Assembly (NCBI GenBank): GCA_017828975.1
Contig: JAGAJN010000003.1
Coordinates: 27,979-91,978, forward strand
DNA length: 64,000 nucleotides
Reading direction: 5' to 3'
From: Oscillospiraceae bacterium
GTDB taxonomy: Bacteria; Bacillota; Clostridia; Oscillospirales; Ruminococcaceae
The notes beneath the pieces were generated by a model. It was not told the DNA's origin and searched no databases. It saw only the letters and a list, made by a program, of their open reading frames with translations. This document shows positions 61,549 to 64,000 of this stretch, piece by piece; position 1 is the first letter of the stretch; each line of letters opens with the position of its first letter. The translations under genes were made by a program, and so were the position numbers.

Positions 61549-63348
61549 ATGAAAAAGAAGTCAATAATTTCATTGCTTACTGTGGCATCCCTTACCGCGT
61601 CAATGGTGTTGCCGGTATATGCGGAGAATATACCTGTACCTGATCATCCTACCGGACCATATGATATTGTCCTCGCCGATGATGTAGAGATATTCGTTAT
61701 GCCCGATATGATACCCGAAGAACCGAAGTATATGTCGGATATTCAGCTTTACAGCTATAACGGTGCCAATACATATAATTTCTGTAATCTGCTTACACAA
61801 GCGCAGAAGGACGTATATAAAGCTATGTATGCTGCTCTCATGGAAAATAAGGGGGCATCGCAATGCAGCATTCCTGTGTCCGGTGAATACCTTAATGTGT
61901 CTGTATTTAATAGCTCATATTCGAGTGATGTTGCCAGCCCGGCTTTTGTTGCGTTTGTGCTTGATCATCCTGAATTTGTTGGTTTGAAATCATATGGTCT
62001 AAGTTATTCATATATCGGCTCTCAAATCAATGGAAATTCCGTAACGATGACACTTAACTACTGCAGTGGACAGGCAGCAGGAGATACGGCAGTAAATTCG
62101 TACACAGCTGTAACCAATAAGGTAAACTCAATAGTATCTGCCGCTTCAGCATACAGCAGCAACTATGAGAAACTTAAATTTTTTGCAGAATACCTTTGCG
62201 ATAATGTAACTTATAATTGGACTGCTGCTAATTCAAACACCGGCGATAATTGCTGGAATGCTTACGGTTCGCTTATAAACGGTTCCGGTGTATGTGAAAG
62301 CTACGCTGAGGCTTTCAAACTTCTATGTGATGCGATCTCTGTTCCCTGTACCATTGTTGTAAGCAAAACTCATGAGTGGAATATCGTATATATGAATGGT
62401 GCATGGTACTATGTTGATGTTACCTGGATGGATAATTATGAAGTTACCGGTATGTATGATTACAATTGGTTTATGACAGGAACTTCTTATGCTTCAGACA
62501 CAGACCATGTTCTTTCAAGTGCGGCAGTGTTAAAGAATGTTAATTTCATCAAATATCCTACAATAAGCAGTTCGCCTTATGTTTACACACCGTCCTCCGG
62601 CCCTTCTGAGTCCGATGAACTTATTCTTGATTTTGTTGAAAGAATGTACACAAAAATGCTTGGTAGAGCTTCTGAAGAGGCTGGAAAACAACATTGGTTT
62701 ACAGAACTCAAAAATGGCAGGACAGTTGCTTCTGTTTCATACGGATTTGTCTTTAGTGAAGAAATAAAGAAAAAAAATCTTAGCAATGATGAAATGTTAC
62801 GTAGAATGTACAGAACATTTATGAACAGAGAAGCTGATGAATCCGGACTTGCACATTGGAAATCCAGATTGGAAAACGGCTGTACCATGGAATTTATTTT
62901 CATGAAGTTTGTTTCTTCTCCCGAATTTGAGGGTATCTGTAATAAGTATGGCATGATTCCGGGAACATTCAAGCCTACTCTTTACAGAGATCAAAGTTAT
63001 GAGCTGACTGCATTTATTTCAAGACTGTATACCAAGGCATTAAACAGAAAATACGATGCTGACGGACTTGAACATTGGACAAAGACCTATATTACCAAGG
63101 CAAATACACTTGACGAGATAGCAAGAAAGATTATATTCTCTCAGGAATTTAAAAACAGAAATCTCAGCGATGAGGAATTTGTAGATTGTATGTATGCAAC
63201 ATTCTTTGACAGAGCTCCTGATGCAGGCGGAAAAGCTCATTGGCTTAATGTTCTTTCCAGTGGCGGAACCAGAGAAGATGTATTTGCTGGATTTATCCGT
63301 GCGGCAGAGTATAAGAATCTTGTTGCTTCTTTCGGACTGCCGGCTTAA
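61549..63348 (+). CDS. Secreted transglutaminase-like protein with DUF4214 units
   Basis: 599 residues; signal peptide (about 1-25, ending VLPVYAE). A transglutaminase-like Cys-protease domain (about 190-320) has NGSGVCESYAEAFKLLCDAI (Cys), KTHEWNIVYMNG (His) and YYVDVTWMDNY (Asp). Four DUF4214-type units (about 360-599) follow in two pairs: YTKMLGRASEEAGKQHWFTE, YRTFMNREADESGLAHWKSR, YTKALNRKYDADGLEHWTKT and YATFFDRAPDAGGKAHWLNV. It is probably a surface or secreted protein acting on, or attached through, the locus glycan. A terminator follows. Confidence 0.88.
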   Translation: MKKKSIISLLTVASLTASMVLPVYAENIPVPDHPTGPYDIVLADDVEIFVMPDMIPEEPKYMSDIQLYSYNGANTYNFCNLLTQAQKDVYKAMYAALMENKGASQCSIPVSGEYLNVSVFNSSYSSDVASPAFVAFVLDHPEFVGLKSYGLSYSYIGSQINGNSVTMTLNYCSGQAAGDTAVNSYTAVTNKVNSIVSAASAYSSNYEKLKFFAEYLCDNVTYNWTAANSNTGDNCWNAYGSLINGSGVCESYAEAFKLLCDAISVPCTIVVSKTHEWNIVYMNGAWYYVDVTWMDNYEVTGMYDYNWFMTGTSYASDTDHVLSSAAVLKNVNFIKYPTISSSPYVYTPSSGPSESDELILDFVERMYTKMLGRASEEAGKQHWFTELKNGRTVASVSYGFVFSEEIKKKNLSNDEMLRRMYRTFMNREADESGLAHWKSRLENGCTMEFIFMKFVSSPEFEGICNKYGMIPGTFKPTLYRDQSYELTAFISRLYTKALNRKYDADGLEHWTKTYITKANTLDEIARKIIFSQEFKNRNLSDEEFVDCMYATFFDRAPDAGGKAHWLNVLSSGGTREDVFAGFIRAAEYKNLVASFGLPA

Positions 63349-63409
63349 TACTTCTGTCTGACAAAGTTAATTTGGGTGTTATTTGCCCGTAGAATTGCAG
63401 TTATATTAG

Positions 63410-63450
63410 GTAGTCTTTGGTGCCGCTTTTGGTGCCAAAGACTACTTTTT
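63410..63450 (+). terminator. Intrinsic terminator
   Basis: GTAGTCTTTGG (63410-63420) pairs perfectly with CCAAAGACTAC (63435-63445), followed by TTTTT. Confidence 0.9.
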
Positions 63451-63464
63451 AATACAAATTGTTT

Positions 63465-63540
63465 GTAACCGTCAAACCCTCCCCCGACCTAAAAAACCAG
63501 CCCTCCGCCGAACAAAATCGGCAGAGGGCTTTAATTTTCC
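63465..63540. repeat. IS66-type terminal sequence, first copy
   Basis: Begins GTAACCGTCAAACCCTCCCC and contains the inverted repeat GCCCTC(C)GCCGA / TCGGC(A)GAGGGC with a T-rich tail. It repeats at 63641-63715 with about 85% identity. IS66 elements start GTAA, and the second copy lies just outside the transposase gene. Confidence 0.65.
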
Positions 63541-63640
63541 GTAACCGCCAACCCCACCCACAACTCGCCAAAGGATAAAAACGGTGGTAAAATAAGCTCC
63601 GAAGGGAGTTGACGCAAATGGCAACGATCAAAGAAATAAA

Positions 63641-63715
63641 GTAACCGTCAAACCCTCCCCCGTCCATAAACAACCCAGCCCTCCGCCGACCAAATCAGCG
63701 GAGGGCATTAATCTT
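63641..63715. mobile_element. IS66-type element left end, second copy
   Basis: GTAACCGTCAAACCCTCCCC again, then the same GCCCTCCGCCGA/TCAGCGGAGGGC stem, ending 6 bases before the transposase stop codon. This is the likely true end of the element that runs off the right edge. A partial third GTAACCG block lies at 63541. Confidence 0.65.
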
Positions 63716-63720
63716 CCCAA

Positions 63721-64000
63721 TCATTCATTCCAAGGCATAACCGGTTCATCGTAGGTCAGCAGCCTGTAAAAATAATCCTCAACATTCAGACCATTTCCAC
63801 AGGCAGTGACAGCAAGCGAGTATATCAGCGCACTTGCCGCTGCTCCATTTTGTGTGTTGGAAAACAGCCAGTTCTTCCTTCCCACAACAAACGGCCGAAT
63901 AGCATTTTCAGCTCTGTTGTTGTCTATGGAAACATACGGCGATTCAAGAAATCTGTAAAGATATTTCTTCTCATTCAGAGCATAGCTTACCGCCTTGGAC
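63721..64000 (-). CDS. IS66-family transposase, C-terminal part
   Basis: An open frame of 93 codons enters from the right edge and ends at TGA (63721-63723). It reads SPYVSIDNNRAENAIRPFVV, GRKNWLFSNTQNGAAASALI and YSLAVTACGNGLNVEDYFYR, the C-terminal signature of IS66 TnpC (NNRAENAIRP with the catalytic Glu region). The N-terminal part lies outside the window. Confidence 0.93.
   Translation of the reverse strand, partial: SKAVSYALNEKKYLYRFLESPYVSIDNNRAENAIRPFVVGRKNWLFSNTQNGAAASALIYSLAVTACGNGLNVEDYFYRLLTYDEPVMPWNE

Noticed and set aside
63465-63715. CRISPR array from the regularly repeated 75-base units
   Set aside because: Only two full copies, too long for CRISPR repeats, and they coincide with an IS66 end.

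Overview
The window looks like the chromosome of a spore-forming, Gram-positive gut Firmicute in the Oscillospiraceae, most like Ruminococcus. This is inferred from the sequence alone. The evidence is: near-consensus sigma-A promoters (TTGACA-17-TATAAT), AGGAGG-type ribosome sites, many TTG/GTG starts, the rplU-prp-rpmA-obg order with an L27 N-terminal extension cut by Prp, sporulation genes (dpaA, dpaB, spoIVB, spoVAD, spoVAE), a small Cys-rich clostridial protein of the DUF6472 type, and repeated DUF4214 units. Most of the window is ordinary core genome.

Layout: thiC (cut by the left edge) under a TPP riboswitch; a short chemoreceptor-like protein and three small unknown genes; trmB and dpaAB; two TrkA-type RCK proteins followed by a large FtsA-like protein; spoIVB; membrane proteins of unknown role; spoVAD-spoVAE; a PAP2 phosphatase, rqcH and an EamA exporter; ilvE and tRNA-Arg; a patch of acetyltransferases and small unknown genes ending in an AraC regulator and a lone antitoxin; galE, rsgA, a MATE exporter with an attenuator-like leader, a DUF2798 membrane protein behind a structured leader RNA, an SGNH hydrolase, a RodA/FtsW protein and galK; two tRNA-Gln genes and uvrA; a RING-like membrane protein; an ECF sigma / anti-sigma / VWA-lipoprotein operon; perR-rbr; rplU-prp-rpmA-obg, mrnC and yebC.

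From 53 kb the DNA becomes more AT-rich and holds a surface-glycan operon: manC, two GT4 glycosyltransferases, gmd and rmd (together GDP-mannose to GDP-D-rhamnose), a small DUF4214-like protein and an 809-residue multidomain glycosyltransferase. A secreted transglutaminase-like protein carrying DUF4214 units follows. The right edge holds the 3' end of an IS66-type transposase and tandem copies of its terminal sequence.

The observations most worth pursuing are non-coding. They are: (1) a ~195-nt leader RNA (about 31730-31927) with a 17-bp closing helix, two competing or pseudoknotted long helices and a U-tract before a DUF2798 gene; (2) a leader before the MATE gene with a 35-codon ORF whose stop codon falls on a terminator; (3) a GC-rich folded element at about 13765-13880; (4) an ~80-bp hairpin repeat found in sense orientation upstream of two ribosome-assembly GTPase genes, rsgA and obg. 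No CRISPR array, prophage or recognisable anti-phage cluster was seen.
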